A stretch of DNA of 64,000 nt from Nymphaea colorata (GCF_008831285.2 NC_045141.1:13440106-13504105); one strand, 5' to 3'; counted from the first letter of the stretch, positions 23,240 to 35,343 are shown. Numbers and translations are program-made. The notes: generated by a model from the letters alone, not told the origin.

Positions 23240-26200
23240 ATTTTTGTTCTTACTTCTTATATTGATAAGCATCTAAAAGTTGAAAATGAGACTAAAATTT
23301 GAGAGAATAGTAATCGAAAGTCCTCTTTGATTCCTTTAATTAAGATTGTTGTGGACTCTAACATTCTCTCTCAAGTTGACAACCAATATACAAATACATG
23401 GATTTTTTGGGTCAAAAGAGTGATCGGGTTGCAAAAATAAAGGATTTCTAATACACAATTTCTTGGAACTATACCCAAACACGAACGAGCTGGATGGAAT
23501 AAAGCCAAGCGTTTCGTGGTTCAAAAATGCTGAATCTCGTCTCAATCATCATTTGTTAGGGCTACTGTGCAGGCCACTGCCCACACATGTCCACATCTAG
23601 CTGCATCCCTAGTTCGTCCTAAACATGCAACAAGAGAAAAGTTGTTAGATACAAGACTATCTCCATGTTATTCTACCACTTAAATGTTACCTTTACATAG
23701 CCCTTGGTTTCTGATAAAAAAAAATGTAATATTTTACTTTGCCACATAAATTTTTACATAAAACATTCTCAAGTTTCAGTAAAACAATAGAAATATGCTT
23801 TAAATTTGACCTTCTGCATTCAACTTATACCACAAAAACTTGAGCGTAAGTAGTCCCTTTTTTTTGAAGGTTCCTTCACGACATCTTGGGGATTCGCATA
23901 GTTTTAGTAAAATGATTGAAGAACACTGGGATATATAATATTAAAAAGAGTGGGTGAGAAAAAATCTACGTCAGAGGATGCCAGCCACACGCCTTCTCCT
24001 TCCTTGCTTTCTAAGGCAGAGTTGAATTTGACAAGTAAGGGTTGGACTCCCACTTTTCTTTCTCGTTAAGAAGAAAGTAGCATTTAACTGCCTCAGGGGA
24101 CATAATTTAGTCGGTTAAATTAGAACCTATAAAAAACACAAGTCAAATGTACATAAAGTTATATTAGAAATGACCAAAATACCCTTTTTATGGAAGGGTG
24201 AGAGTGAAATCCAAAAAATTTTCAGCTATAAAATTACCAAAATATCCTTCTGGTAAAAAGTGGGAACATCCCTTTAGCTGGCCTAACATGGGAAATGCTC
24301 TCCAACAAATGGCTTTAGAAGGTCAGCAAATCTGCACACTGTACTTTTTAGAATAAAATTCTCAAAAGGGCCGCTTTCAGCGTTTGATACACCAAGAATG
24401 ATGAAATTTTAAAATCGAAATGTTCGTTTTTCAAGAAATTGAAATCATTAAACAAACAAGGCATTTCGTTTCAGGAATTTGGGTACTAAAACCTGGAATT
24501 TTGGTTTCGTTTTAGTTTGAAAATGAATTATGATTATAGAATTTTCATTCTTCAATTAAAATTTCAAACCATCAAACACCCTTTAAAAGAAGAAAAAATT
24601 ATTGTTTTGAATAACAAAGAGAACATACAAAAAAAAAAAAAAAAGAGATCTTATGATTAAAAGAGATAATTTTTTAAATTACCGATCTACTTTATCATTT
24701 TTCACCAAGGCGAGCATGTGAGATTTTTTTTTTCTGGTGCCTGTCTGCCGACATTTGAAAGGTGAACGGGGATTTGTTATTTGCTAAAGAATTAACCAAT
24801 TTTTTTTTAAAAAATTTCCTTTAATAAATTAAAGTCGAATCTTTATCCACTATGATTCTTGAAAATAAAAAAATAAAATTCCATTGAATACGGGACCGGG
24901 TGTGAAACGAGCGGTGCCTCCTTGCGTAAGCAAAGTGGGTGGATCTTTGCTTAAGGAGCAAGCAATGCAGCCGCCATCTAAAGTGTAAATTCAGAGCGTC
25001 AACGGTCAAGCCGGAGAAGAAACGAGTTTCTTAACAACTAATTCGTTTTAAGACGGCGAGTTTTTCGCCCACTGCTTAATTTACCGGCCCCACTTGAATT
25101 TGCCAATGGAATTGACTTCAGGCCCAGACTTTATGAAAATCCAGATTTTAATCCAAAGAGTATCATCAAGTTTTAATTTGGATCCTCCCATTATCGTAGC
25201 TGAATTTGGATATATAGGTTTCGTGAATATCAACGAAAGCTGCCAAATTGGATGAAAAAAAAGTGGCCAGAAACCTGAGCGATTTTGGATCTAAATTCAG
25301 ATCAAATATTTTATCAAATTTGATTGTGAAATCCAAATCTGATCTTTTTTTTTTTGGATAATATTTCTTAACCCAAATATGCAGGTAAGGCAAGCTGGGT
25401 ACCCGCCTCCCCGGCCCAATTAGGGCTGGCCCGGTGGGCCCCATTAAGCCCGGTTGAACCCGATAATATTTTTAATATACATTTTATTGATTTTTATATA
25501 TAATTATAATATTTTTTTATTTAATAAGGTCGAGCCTGGGCCTAGGTTTCGGATGTCGGGCCAGCCCGATGCCCAAGCTTATGCAGGTTTGAAATTAGGT
25601 TTGCTTAGGAATGAAACTAGAAATTTTTCATGAGGGGACCAAATTATAGTTTCAAAGTTTTTGATAGCGTCCGAAATATAATTTTTCAAAATTTTTATAT
25701 AGGATAAATATATATATTTTTTAATTTTACATGTGAGTTTTTAATTTTTTTTTTTTTTGGAAAGGAAGCCAGGGCCCTTGCGGCCCGGCCCCCTTTGGCT
25801 CCGCCCTTGGGTTTACTGGTTAAACCCAATCCATCTCTGTCCCTCTTCAGGCACAATAAAATTCAAATGGTCAACCTCAAGTTCATCACAAGTTTGAGTT
25901 AAGCACAATAGGGCTGTAGTAACAGTTCATTATTATTGTAATAATTGTTGGTTCATGAATCTACTCCAAAAATTAAACAGATTTTACGAACAATGTAAGC
26001 TATTACTGTTTCCAAGAGGCCTCCTGTTTATCAGAAAATATATATTTTTGAAGTGCAAAAGAAGTAACAACGAGGCTCTGAATTGCTGGAATTGGATCAC
26101 TCACAAAGTAAATATGTTGCATTAAGAAGCAAGAATGAAAACTGTACACCTTTTCTAAACCAACTGTTAGTTTTAAAACTTTTCTTATTTCTAACAATCA

Positions 26201-26900
26201 GTTGAACAGAGGCATCTAAGAACCGTTGTGCTTCAGCTCATTTGGGTCTTCTTCATTTGAGAAAATGATCTATTTAAAGGGCATTTAGTAACAAGAATGC
26301 TATCTTCTTTGAGCCGCTCCTCACGTTTTAGAGAAAAAAAAAAGTGCATATACCTTTTGAAAAATTTTAATTTGGCACTTGTAAAAATTTTGAAAAATAT
26401 TGTTCGCCCCCCATATAAATTTTGAAACCATAATTATTTTTATTGATTTATTCAAAATTAAATTGTTTGAGTGCCTGATTTATGTTTGTTTTTGTATTTT
26501 TTCGTTTTTATCATTTTCTTTTACTCTCTCATGAGGAGGATTAACAAAAGTAGCCGTGAATGTACTCTCAACTTATAAGGACCAAAATGGTAGTCACCTT
26601 GTTATGGTGGGGGAGCTAAAAATTTTGAGCTTAAGAACACTAATTCAAAAACTTTCATACACTTATAGGAGTTGTTTGACAAAAGTAACACAATGTTAGT
26701 ACTGTTCGATAAAGTTGCAATTTATAAATCTGCTCTATTTTTATGAAAACTATCGCCAAACAGCCTTTGAATTCTCTACTTTTTTTTGTTATATCCAATT
26801 GTTTTGGAAGTTTGTATTTTTTGATTATATCCAAATTGATTTCTATGTACTTTTAAGCAGATCCTCATTCACTTCCCTCCTTCATGCGTAGAAAATCAGC
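23240..26900. other. Intergenic DNA with degenerate repeat remnants
   Basis: No gene seen. The stretch contains poly-T/poly-A patches, a GGCCCGG-rich block near 25.4-25.6 kb, and a repeated phrase of the form ATAGTTTCAAAATTTT...ATATAGG at about 25.62-25.75 kb. The same phrase recurs at about 35.84-35.94 kb, and inverted at about 26.36-26.45 and 61.50-61.61 kb, and is probably a worn dispersed transposon. Confidence 0.5.
25425..25585. repeat. GGCCCGG-type dispersed repeat, copy 1
   Basis: Two GC-rich arms containing AGCCCGGTTGAACCCG and GTCGGGCCAGCCCGATGCCC surround an AT-rich core of about 70 bases. The same arm-core-arm plan occurs at 30280-30715 and, in the opposite orientation, at 31735-31985. 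Confidence 0.6.
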
Positions 26901-26920
26901 ATTTTACCAAACAAATATGC

Positions 26921-26958
26921 GTTCATAGAGATGCATGCGCGCATGCATCTCTATGAAC
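26921..26958. repeat. Perfect 38-bp palindrome
   Basis: GTTCATAGAGATGCATGCGC at 26921-26940 continues as its own reverse complement to 26958, with no spacer and no mismatch. The centre, CATGCGCGCATG, carries two overlapping CATGCA-type RY motifs on each strand. Chance formation of a perfect 38-bp palindrome is very unlikely. It may be a foldback left by a transposon or a repaired hairpin. Confidence 0.95.
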
Positions 26959-27267
26959 TCAAATCCTGGACTTAACCGGCATTATTTTATTAAAAAGGGA
27001 AAAAGAGGAAAACTTAACAGGAATAATATTTTATTAAAAAAACTATGGGAAATAAAACTTAACTAGTAAGACATATCAACATTTTTCAAAATTTAATGAA
27101 AGAGAAGAAATTCTCGAGTCCAATCACAGCCACTGGATGCATTATATCGAGCTGCGAGAGGCCGCAGGATTTAGCTTTCATTTAGATATTGATTCATGAT
27201 AAAACAAATACCCTAGAAATCGGGCCTTTCGAGGGTGCTTTTCTTCTTCTAGAAGTTAAAACATAGA

Positions 27268-27645
27268 TTAAGGTGCCTTTGTTAAACGAATTTGAGTTCC
27301 CATATCTTTTAGGAGTTGGGACATTAGTGCAGCCGCATATATTTCGATTCCGAACATTTTTTTTGCCACTTTAGAAAGGTCCGATTCCCAAGGGCTCAAT
27401 TCCACGGGAAAGGTGTGAATTTGATTCTTTAATAAAAGAGTCTCCGATTCTATATATCCCATTTTGTGGTTGGTCCTCACATTTTCTTTAGCCGCGAATC
27501 TAGAGGGACATGAGACCGTGAAGACATCAACGTCCTGGACAAATTTGTTCCTCAAGCAAACAGGCAATGGATGTGAGTAACCCGCTCTTGGATTAGCAAA
27601 AAGATGTGAGCTGCATCCCAAGAACACAACAACTGCATCCAACAT
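27268..27645 (-). CDS. Unrecognised 125-aa open frame
   Basis: This is the longest open frame in the 10-32 kb stretch. Its composition is protein-like and not AT-biased, with four Cys, balanced charges and no low-complexity run (for example LPVCLRNKFVQDVDVF and MFGIEIYAAALMSQLLKDMG). It starts MLDAVVVFLGCSS, which could be a weak signal sequence. A microsatellite or transposon motif is not evident inside it. I cannot assign a family. It may be a fragment of a larger, now broken gene or of a transposon protein. Local GC content is higher than in the flanks, which favours a coding origin. Confidence 0.35.
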   Translation of the reverse strand: MLDAVVVFLGCSSHLFANPRAGYSHPLPVCLRNKFVQDVDVFTVSCPSRFAAKENVRTNHKMGYIESETLLLKNQIHTFPVELSPWESDLSKVAKKMFGIEIYAAALMSQLLKDMGTQIRLTKAP

Positions 27646-27699
27646 GTTACTTTCTTCTTCTTGGTTAAGATAAATCTCTATGACATTTGAATGTCATGT

Positions 27700-30250
27700 A
27701 CTCTTCATATGTGAGTGGGTTGGTCAAAAACAAAAAACTTACAATAAAAAATTGAAATTTTTTAGTTGTGTAATGTAGTTTTTAGATTCGGGTTTAGTTT
27801 GGCTCTACTGGATAAGTTCGTTGAACCGTTTGGCCTTCTCTTGAAAAAAATCATCGTTTCGCCCCTGGGTGCATGGGTTGAGATGAACGTTGATAGATGA
27901 CAAAAGTTGCCATTTCAAACTTTGGTGACATCAAATTTTTTATGCGCAAAAAAAGATACACAAGTTGAAACATAATAGAGACTACTTGAAACTCTACCTT
28001 GAACCTTTAGTTGAGCAGTGTGATTTTTCCTCTCATTCACCTAAATCTCATGTATCTTTTATATTACTCAAAGTGCAAAAAACCTTCTAAATAGTCAACA
28101 CAAGTGAAGGTTTCTCATATTATATATGCACTCACATGCCCGAGCTAAGCATCGTCACCTAAACCTTTGTCAAAGGGATATGGTGAACATATGAATTTCA
28201 TTTGCACCCATTTGTAATTTCTAAATAATATATCTTAAGAATGAAATAAAATAAAAGCAATGAACTGAATTCGATTAGGGAAGACCTGGTGGGCCTTATA
28301 AGGTAAAGGGGGCACTTTCCATCATAATCATAAGAATATATACCTTCGGTTTGAGGCAGATTCATAAGGTTCTTTTTAAAGTATTTCATTAATTTGTCTC
28401 AATCTTTTGACTATGTTTATGAAACAATTATATATTATTCTATTTGCCAAACAGACCTTAGGTGCTAGACCCATCAATAATGATATAAACCTTTGGTTTT
28501 TTTTTTTCACATTGGTAGTTGAAAAAGAAAGAAGAGAAAAAGTTGTAAATTAATGTATATATTAGATGAGATGCTCATATATTTCTTTCTTGTTTCCCTT
28601 CCAAATATAAATGTCACTCATTGAATAACCAAAACATTGTTGATGAATTTAACACCAAAGGATACCTATCTGCCTCTATATATATGTCTATGCATGTGTC
28701 TGTGTGTGTATGGGAGTTAAAAATAAAATATGTCAATAAAACATCATAAATTTTCACTAAACATGCTATAAATTGTCGATGTGCCATAAACACTCTGTAG
28801 TCACTATTTTTAGTGACTTATTTTTAACTTTTAATCATCCAACAACATTTAGCATTTACCAAACTTGAATTCCCATATATATATATATAAAACATGGATT
28901 CATTTAGGAACCTAAGCTAAGCAAGGCATTCCCCAAGAATACCATCATCCCCCAATCAAAAAAGAACTAAAACATATTTTTACTGATCGTCTTTGATAAG
29001 GCGGGCAGCCCTTTGGAACACCATCATCCCACGATCAAGGAGAACTAGAACGCAATGGAGTTGCCCCAAAAAGTTTGCAGTTATCTATGGTATAATTAAA
29101 ACGTCAATATTTATTACTGGGGTGGTCTTATCTAGCATATACATGTATTTTATGATTAAAAACCAAAATATAATCAAGGAGCTAATTTTTTTCGATTTCA
29201 TCAAATACGTCACAGTCAATGAGCAAAACAGAAAATTGCTTAAACACCGCCTTAGTGCAAGTAGAAGGTCAATTCCTAGGAAACCACTCGTGTTGGTTTT
29301 GTAAAAACTTTTTTTTTTTTTTCAAACCTTCAATTTCTAATCCATGAATAGGTTCAATGCACACCATGATTTCATTTCAGTTAATTATTTATAGCAAAAA
29401 CATGCCTTTTTTCTTTATATATTTTATGCTAATAAGGTTAGTTTTGTATTATTTTTTGAACGTATTCTATAGTTTCAGTTGAAAAGCACTAAGATGAGGA
29501 AAACGAAACCAACTTGCTTCCCACATATAGAGACGTTTAGAGTAGCTTGTGAGTGACAAAACTTTGTTACAGAGCAAGAAAAGAAAATCATAATAGCAAC
29601 TCCATTTCACGTCTTTTAGGCAGTTCATGACAAAAAAGGCAACTAATACAAAGAGCCAAATTAATAAAAAGATAATGAAACATTAATGTGAAGATAAGAG
29701 AATTTGTATAAGTTGGTGTGGGCAATTGCCCACATCAGCCAGCCCAAACCAAACGTGCCTATGCCATTTGCTTGCAGACAACGTAATATGAAGGTGGAGT
29801 CTTGGTTCGTTTCTATAACTGGGGAAGGTCAAAACAGAGAGGCGTTGGGTTCTGGAATTCCATGCATCCCTCACGTCCGCTAGTTATTATAAGTCGGCTG
29901 CCAAAAAGGATTTGTCCATATGGCCTCCTTCTACTTGTGGACCAAGAAAAAAAGAAACCAAACTCAACTCATACTCTTCCATTATCTTGCTGCCACTTGC
30001 ATACAAAGTTTATCATGATATATTTTTATTTATTTTTTCTTTTTTAAGAGTGGGAAGGGCAAAGCAGCTCATATGTTATGTTATGGGCCTAACTCTTTTG
30101 GGTTTAAAATACTTCAATTATTTAAACATATTATTTATAAAATTATCTAAATACCCCTCAAATTATTTCTTTTACTCTGGTCTAATTAAAATTTTCCTAA
30201 GTTTTAATGGGTAAGCTTTTTCTCCTCGACATGACCCTTGCTAGCTTCTT
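27700..30250. other. Intergenic AT-rich DNA
   Basis: No gene is apparent. The main identifiable item is the palindromic GTGGGCAATTGCCCAC element near 29.72 kb. Confidence 0.5.
29717..29734. repeat. Palindromic GTGGGCAATTGCCCAC repeat
   Basis: TGTGGGCAATTGCCCACA is a perfect 18-bp palindrome. Related, less perfect copies lie at about 21695-21715 (TGTGGGCAATTGTCCATA), 61012-61040 (TAGGCAATTACCCACATA) and 61631-61648 (TGTGGGCGACTGCCCACA). Two of the copies are next to a CTCCGCC or AGCTAC phrase, so they look like ends of one dispersed element family. Confidence 0.7.
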
Positions 30251-30279
30251 CGATTTTGCCTTTACTATCACAAGTATGC

Positions 30280-30715
30280 CCGTATGGGCATTGGGCCCGG
30301 GTACCTCATACCCATGCTCGGGCTTGGACCCAAAATAATCGGTTCGGGCTGATTCGACGGAGCTCGATGTGGCCCGATTAATTTTATTATATTATTTTTA
30401 TTAAATAATGATATATATTTTATTATAAAAATATGTTTTATATTCAAAAATTTTATTTTATGTTTTTTTTTATTTTAACTAGGCCGCGCTATTTCGGGCC
30501 CGGCCTCAAGATTCAAGTATCAGGTTGGGCCGACCTCGGGTTTCGAGCATCAGGCTGGCCCGAGCCCGGTCTCCGGTTTCGAGCATCGGGCCAACCCGAG
30601 CCTGGTCTCGGGTTTCGGGCATCAGGCCGGCCCGAGCCCGGTTTTGAGTCTTCGGCATTGGGCCAGCCCAGGCCCTACTCTTATCGAGCCGGCCCGATAT
30701 CCAGGCAGGCAACAC
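30280..30715. repeat. GGCCCGG-type repeat with internal minisatellite, copy 2
   Basis: A GC arm at 30290-30380 and an AT core at 30380-30480 are followed by an extended GC arm. From about 30535 to 30660 that arm consists of three to four head-to-tail units of about 48 bases, each with CGGGTTTCGRGCATC and GGCCCGAGCCCGGT. The frame across it (repeated RASGRPEPGLGF-like) is a translation artefact of the minisatellite. Confidence 0.75.
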
Positions 30716-30972
30716 ATTAAGTGAAAGTCAAACATATTCCTCTTTTTCTCAATCTTATGACAGAATTCAACTATTTAACAAAATATATAACTTCTAAATA
30801 ATCATATTATTCAACCTACTTGAGATTTTTCAGGGGTATGCTTTTGTTACCAAAATAAACTTTATCCTTACTAGACAAAAGGCATGATGCCGATCATCAC
30901 TTCTAAATTGGTGGACAGACAAAACCTAGACATTTGAACAAAAAATCCGGATCCAAACAATCACCCAATTGC

Positions 30973-31230
30973 AAGGGCGTTTGATTAGCGCCTTAAATTT
31001 TAAATCAATGGATTTGATATGACATGCTTTTGCCTTTGAGGTAATTTTTTTTTATTAAAATCCGTAATTCATCGAATAAAAATATTTTGGTGGAAGATTC
31101 TCGTTGTACTTGTATTGGCAAAAAAACTGATATGAAATTAGAAAGAGGAGGGCGTAATCATAATTATATGCATCTCAAACCCAAAAGTTCTTAGATTGAA
31201 ATACGTCAAAGGTAATCAAACACCCCTTAA
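30973..31230. mobile_element. MITE with AAGGG(C)GTTTGATTA ends
   Basis: The left end reads AAGGGCGTTTGATTAGCGCC and the right end is the reverse complement of TTAAGGGGTGTTTGATTACC, giving imperfect inverted ends around a 258-base AT-rich body. The interior phrase GACATGCTTTTGC...AAAATCCGTAATTCA also occurs near 41.65 kb. GGTGTTTG-type ends are common in plant MITEs. The superfamily is not fixed because the target duplication is unclear. Confidence 0.6.
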
Positions 31231-31372
31231 TAAAATGAAATAGACTAAACAAATAGGTAACCACTTTGTTCAAAAGAAAACTTAATGGAGACTAACAGTG
31301 TATTACAGTTTTCAAACGTCTCCATGAAACACTATTTCTAATATTTCATAGACCTGCCTTAATCTTTTAGGC

Positions 31373-31375
<3 letters not shown>

Positions 31376-31406
<31 letters not shown>
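31376..31406. repeat. (AT)n microsatellite
   Basis: About 15 AT repeats. Confidence 0.95.
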
Positions 31407-31409
<3 letters not shown>

Positions 31410-31534
31410 GGTTCGAGAGCTAACTTGACTGGGTTTTTCTTTTTCATCATGGACTATTGGGTCAAGTCAGGCCTCCAATACCTTCTTCCAGAGCTAACTT
31501 GACTCGGTTTTTCTCTTTCATCATGGACTACCTA
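31410..31534. repeat. Two-copy tandem duplication, about 78-bp period
   Basis: GAGCTAACTTGACTSGGTTT followed by TCATCATGGACTA appears at about 31414-31455 and again at about 31492-31532, with two or three substitutions. Confidence 0.85.
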
Positions 31535-31734
31535 CCCAACTATCCACCAGGTGGGGCCAATAAGCCATGAACACCTTCAAATTTTTGAAAAGTTAAATTT
31601 AGTGATTTATTTTTTTTCAAAATTTTAGATTAACCCCTATTTTCAAAATTATATGGTGACCCCATTACCAAATTAACGTTATTGCGTCTTCACATTCCGA
31701 CGCAGCCTTTGACCTGGAATTAAGGTATTAGGCA

Positions 31735-31985
31735 GGCCGGCTCGATACTCAAAACCCAAGCTAAGGCCCGGTTCGATGCTTGAAACACAAGTCGCTTAAA
31801 ATAAATAAATATTTTTGAAATATAAAATAAAAGTTTTTGAATATAAAATAAGTTTTTAATAATAAAATATACGTCATTATTAAATAAAAATAAAATAAAA
31901 AATTAATTGGAACCGGCCCCGAGCTGATTTTTTCGAGCCGAGCCCCGGCCCAATCGAGCTGGGTACCAGGCTTAATTGTCAGTGG
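31735..31985 (-). repeat. GGCCCGG-type dispersed repeat, copy 3 (inverted)
   Basis: Read on the minus strand it has the same plan as copies 1 and 2. A GC arm (GGGCCGGGGCTCGGCTCG) comes first, then an AT core containing TTTATTTAATAATGA, then a second GC arm (ACCGGGCCTTAGC). Its orientation is opposite to copy 2, which lies 1 kb away. Confidence 0.65.
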
Positions 31986-32288
31986 CAAACAGTTACAATG
32001 CGTTCATATTTGGATCGTCACGGAGATTGATTATAGAGTGAAACTCGTGGAGATCTAGATACTCTCTCCCCGACCCGATCCATTTTTGCGGCAACAAAAA
32101 AAAGTCAATAACGTAGATGGGAGGGCATCTGAAGTCCTCCGACGATATTAATTAAAAGAGAAAAAAAAAAGAAAAGGCAAAGAAAGACGGTGGATTTACG
32201 TGGGCGTGTGGAGACGTTTTCCGTCCTTTGACCACAAATTAATGAAAAGGGGGTTGACTTTTCGTTAACTTGGAAAGCAAACATTAAA

Positions 32289-32464
32289 TACGTGGTAAGG
32301 CAGCGCGAAAGAGAGAGAGAGAAGGACAGCTAAGTCCCGGACAGCCCGTCCCGGACTCCTTTTGAGAACTAACTTCGACGGCAAGAATCGTACGGGAGGG
32401 TTCAAACGAGGGGCACGACCGACCTCCACCGCCGGGTCAGGAGTCGGTTTCAACTGCTATATAA
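32289..32464 (+). promoter_or_regulatory. Promoter of the RCD1/SRO gene
   Basis: A TATATAA box lies at 32458-32464, about 540 bases upstream of the proposed start codon. It is followed by a C/T-rich transcription start region near 32490-32520 and a (GA)n tract at 32602-32620 in the presumed 5' UTR. Upstream, ACGTGG at about 32289-32294 and another ACGTGGG at about 32197-32203 are ABRE/G-box-like cores. That would fit an ABA- or stress-responsive gene but is only suggestive. Whether the 5' UTR contains an intron before 32999 is not resolved. Confidence 0.5.
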
Positions 32465-32998
32465 TTATAACCGCCCCTTCCCTTCCCTCGCTGCTCGATC
32501 CTCCTCCGACTGACCGCCCTTCTTCCGCTGTTACAAGGAGAGCCAAGATCGGATCGTCTTCTTGGCGATTGATTCTTCAATGCAGCGTTGTTCTCTGTGA
32601 TAGAGAGAGAGAGAGAGAGAACTTCCTGCGCTGTTCGGGAAGATCTTTTTCTCCTTGCGGCCGCTCGTACTTTGTTTTAAAGGTCTTATTTTAATTCCTT
32701 TGATGCTTGATTTTTTTTCTTCTCTCTGAAATTTTACTTGGTTTCTGCAATTTCATTGGTGACTGCGATTGGTTGCTTTCTATGAAATTGGATCCGTTTT
32801 CCGGTATTAGGCTATTAGCATCTTCGTGGCCTGTTTTTGCTGCTGCTTTTTCCGTTAATGACTTCTTTCTATGAAATTGCTTCTGACTGCCTTCTCCGAC
32901 CACGTTCCTAGCGAAAATTAATCATAAAGAAATCTTTCGTGCATTGTGGCTAGATGTTCTCTTATGAGAATTGTTGCATATAACTTCTCTTTCTTGAT

Positions 32999-35343
32999 AT
33001 GGTGAAGACTGAATTGTGCACGCTCATGCACAGCTCTCATTCTCTCTCTAACAAATGCCTACCTCGACGAATGGCAGATACGGAGCGGGGAGTTCGAATG
33101 AGGAACAGAGCAACGAGGATTGCCAAGCGTATTCGCGCATTGGTGTCGGGTGAGAGCCTGAATTCTGCAAATTCACACCGTGGAATTGGTCGATGTGGGG
33201 GAGATGTTGGTGAGCCTAGTTGCTGCTGCCGGCGAGCATTGGCGAGGAATGCCAAGAATTTCAGAAAGAGTAAGGCGCCTTCCAGGGTGATGTTTTACCG
33301 CGAATCTATGTGGGACGACTATCCGGACGACGTTTTCCAAGTTCTAAGGGACGGGTTCGTCAATGGCAAAGCTGCGGTTCATCTGGAGACAGCGCATTCT
33401 TCCTTGGTTGTTGATTTTCTGAGGATGTTGGAGGTTAATTTGCAGCATGGTTCTCAGAGGCGGATTGCTTGGATCGACATAGAGGGGCATTGCTTCTTCC
33501 CTGAAATTTTTGCAGGAGAGAATTGCCGAGACTGCGGTGCTTCTCCACGAGTTAAGATGGAAGCTGAATTGAAAGTTCGCGGGGAAGATGGTGCCGCAGA
33601 TATGGCAGAATCTAGTGTGGTAGTGCCCGATGCAAGAGCAGAGTTGCAGCCGGCGGTTTGTGCTGAGCTACCGGGCTGTGCCCGACCGGCAGCTGCTTTG
33701 ATCCCGTCGTCTGTTCCTTCCACGAAAGCATTACTCTTGAAATTGAAGGAAGACGACGGAGCGTTCAATATAATCAAGACTGTCTTCCTCAGAGGAATGA
33801 GGAAACAGTCACCAGAGACCACTGTTACCGCTGTATATAGATGTCCTTATGGTACCACTCGATTTCAAGAGTTCAAAAGGGCCGCAGAGAGAACAAAAGC
33901 AGCTCGCGGCCATACCAATATGAGATATGCTTGGCATGGAACTTCCCCAAAGGACGTAGGCGCCATTGTCTTTCGTGGCTTTGGGGAGACCAACATTTGT
34001 TCAGGCCCTGGAGCTTTTGGTGTCGGCATCAGTTTGTCTCCTGCAAGTCATTCTTACTTGAGGTAATTCTTGTTCGTACCTCAAATTGATGAGATCGAAA
34101 TCTTGTGATTGATTACTTTCATGAGAACTATTGGCATGTAATGAAACTGACTGGTTTTCTTGAACTGCTTTTCAGTGCATCCATGGCAGAACCTGCAGAT
34201 AATGGGGAAAGGCACGTCATATTGTGCCGCGTCGTAATGGGCAACATTGAGGAACTCGAGCTTGGATCTCAACAGGCCAAACCCAGCTGTGAAGAGTTTG
34301 ATAATGGTGTGGACGACGTTATGAATTCGAGGCGATACATAGTTTGGAGCACAAACATGAATTCTCACATCCTTCCCGAGTATGTTGTGACCTTCACAAA
34401 CTCTGTTCAGACACAAGGTAGGGGGAGTTCCATAAAATTCAGCTCATCTTTTTGGATTGCTCTTGCCATTGTGGAAAAGGAACTTACTGTTTTCATGATT
34501 TAATTGCCTACTTACAGGACTCCGTGATGATGCAAAATCGATGCAAAGGATATCACGTGGATGTGAAGCTCCTCCTTCTTCCTTTCCCGGAGTAAAGGCT
34601 GCTTATAAACCTGTATGCGCTCTCTCTCTCTCTCTCTATACACCCGCATAAACAAAGTTTGGTAAACAGAATCCTACATGGTTCCACGCACACTGGAAAA
34701 GTTTCTATAGTTTTTCTGACATGTTTTTGGAAACTGATGCACCAATGAGTTCTGTACGTTTGATTCCCATAGAAACTCACATGTGCAGCCTCAGATTGCA
34801 ATATATCAAGCTTTTATGAGGTTTCTAATAATTCATAACTCGTTCGTAAATATCAATCACTAAAGTAAAAAATTTCACTATCAAAACATGATTTAAGTGT
34901 TGATTCCTGGCAAATATACCATCCTGAACATGTTTATCATTCCCGTGCATGTCAATTGACCGAATTATTTGTTTTTCTAAGCTGGTATTGTTCATGAAAC
35001 CGTGTAGGTCGACCATGGAGCAGATGCTAGAACTGCTCCACATTCAAGGATGTCATTCCCACATCTGTTTGCTGCATTAGGGAAGTCACTGCCAACCTTC
35101 AAGACCAGAGCATTGGACTTGTTATATAATGGTTACAAGGTAATGCACCCGCATGCACTTCTAGTCTTCAATTGTTACTTAGCAGGCCAAGAAAGATTAA
35201 GAAAGACCCACTTACCTTCATCACTTTCTGTCTCTTTTTAGGCGGGCAATATCAATAAAGATGTTTTAATTAGGAAAGTGAGATCAATTGTTGGTGATCC
35301 ATTATTGGTTTCGGCAATCAGGAGCATTGGAAGGCAAATCTGA
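32999..35343 (+). CDS. SRO: RCD1/SRO-family protein (WWE-PARP-like-RST), 5 exons
   Basis: Coding exons are 32999-34062, 34176-34417, 34518-34612, 35008-35139 and 35242-35343. All introns are GT-AG and frames join exactly, giving 544 aa. Order: basic stretch at residues 33-50 (possible nuclear signal), WWE-type domain about 96-175 (MFYRESMWDDYP, IAWIDIEGHCFFPEI), PARP-like domain about 245-450 (AWHGTS at 311-316, GVGISLSP, RRYIVWSTNMNSHILPEYVV), RST domain about 482-540. This is the full architecture of Arabidopsis RCD1 and SRO1, nuclear co-regulators that bind transcription factors through RST. The position holding the catalytic Tyr in active PARPs (GIYF) is Ser here (GIS), consistent with the family's loss of ADP-ribosyl transferase activity. 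The start at 32999 is preferred; ATG 33071 (MADTERG) is the alternative. Length is slightly below Arabidopsis RCD1 (589 aa). Confidence 0.93.
34619..34638. repeat. (CT)n microsatellite in SRO intron 3
   Basis: Ten CT repeats begin six bases after the exon-3 donor. Confidence 0.9.

Noticed and set aside
30433-30720. Pro/Gly-rich repeat protein
   Set aside because: The repeated peptide is the translation of a minisatellite that also occurs as non-coding arms elsewhere in the window.
33037-33822. Minus-strand frames across the SRO first exon
   Set aside because: Shadows of the coding strand; the plus-strand frame has domains and exact splice joins.
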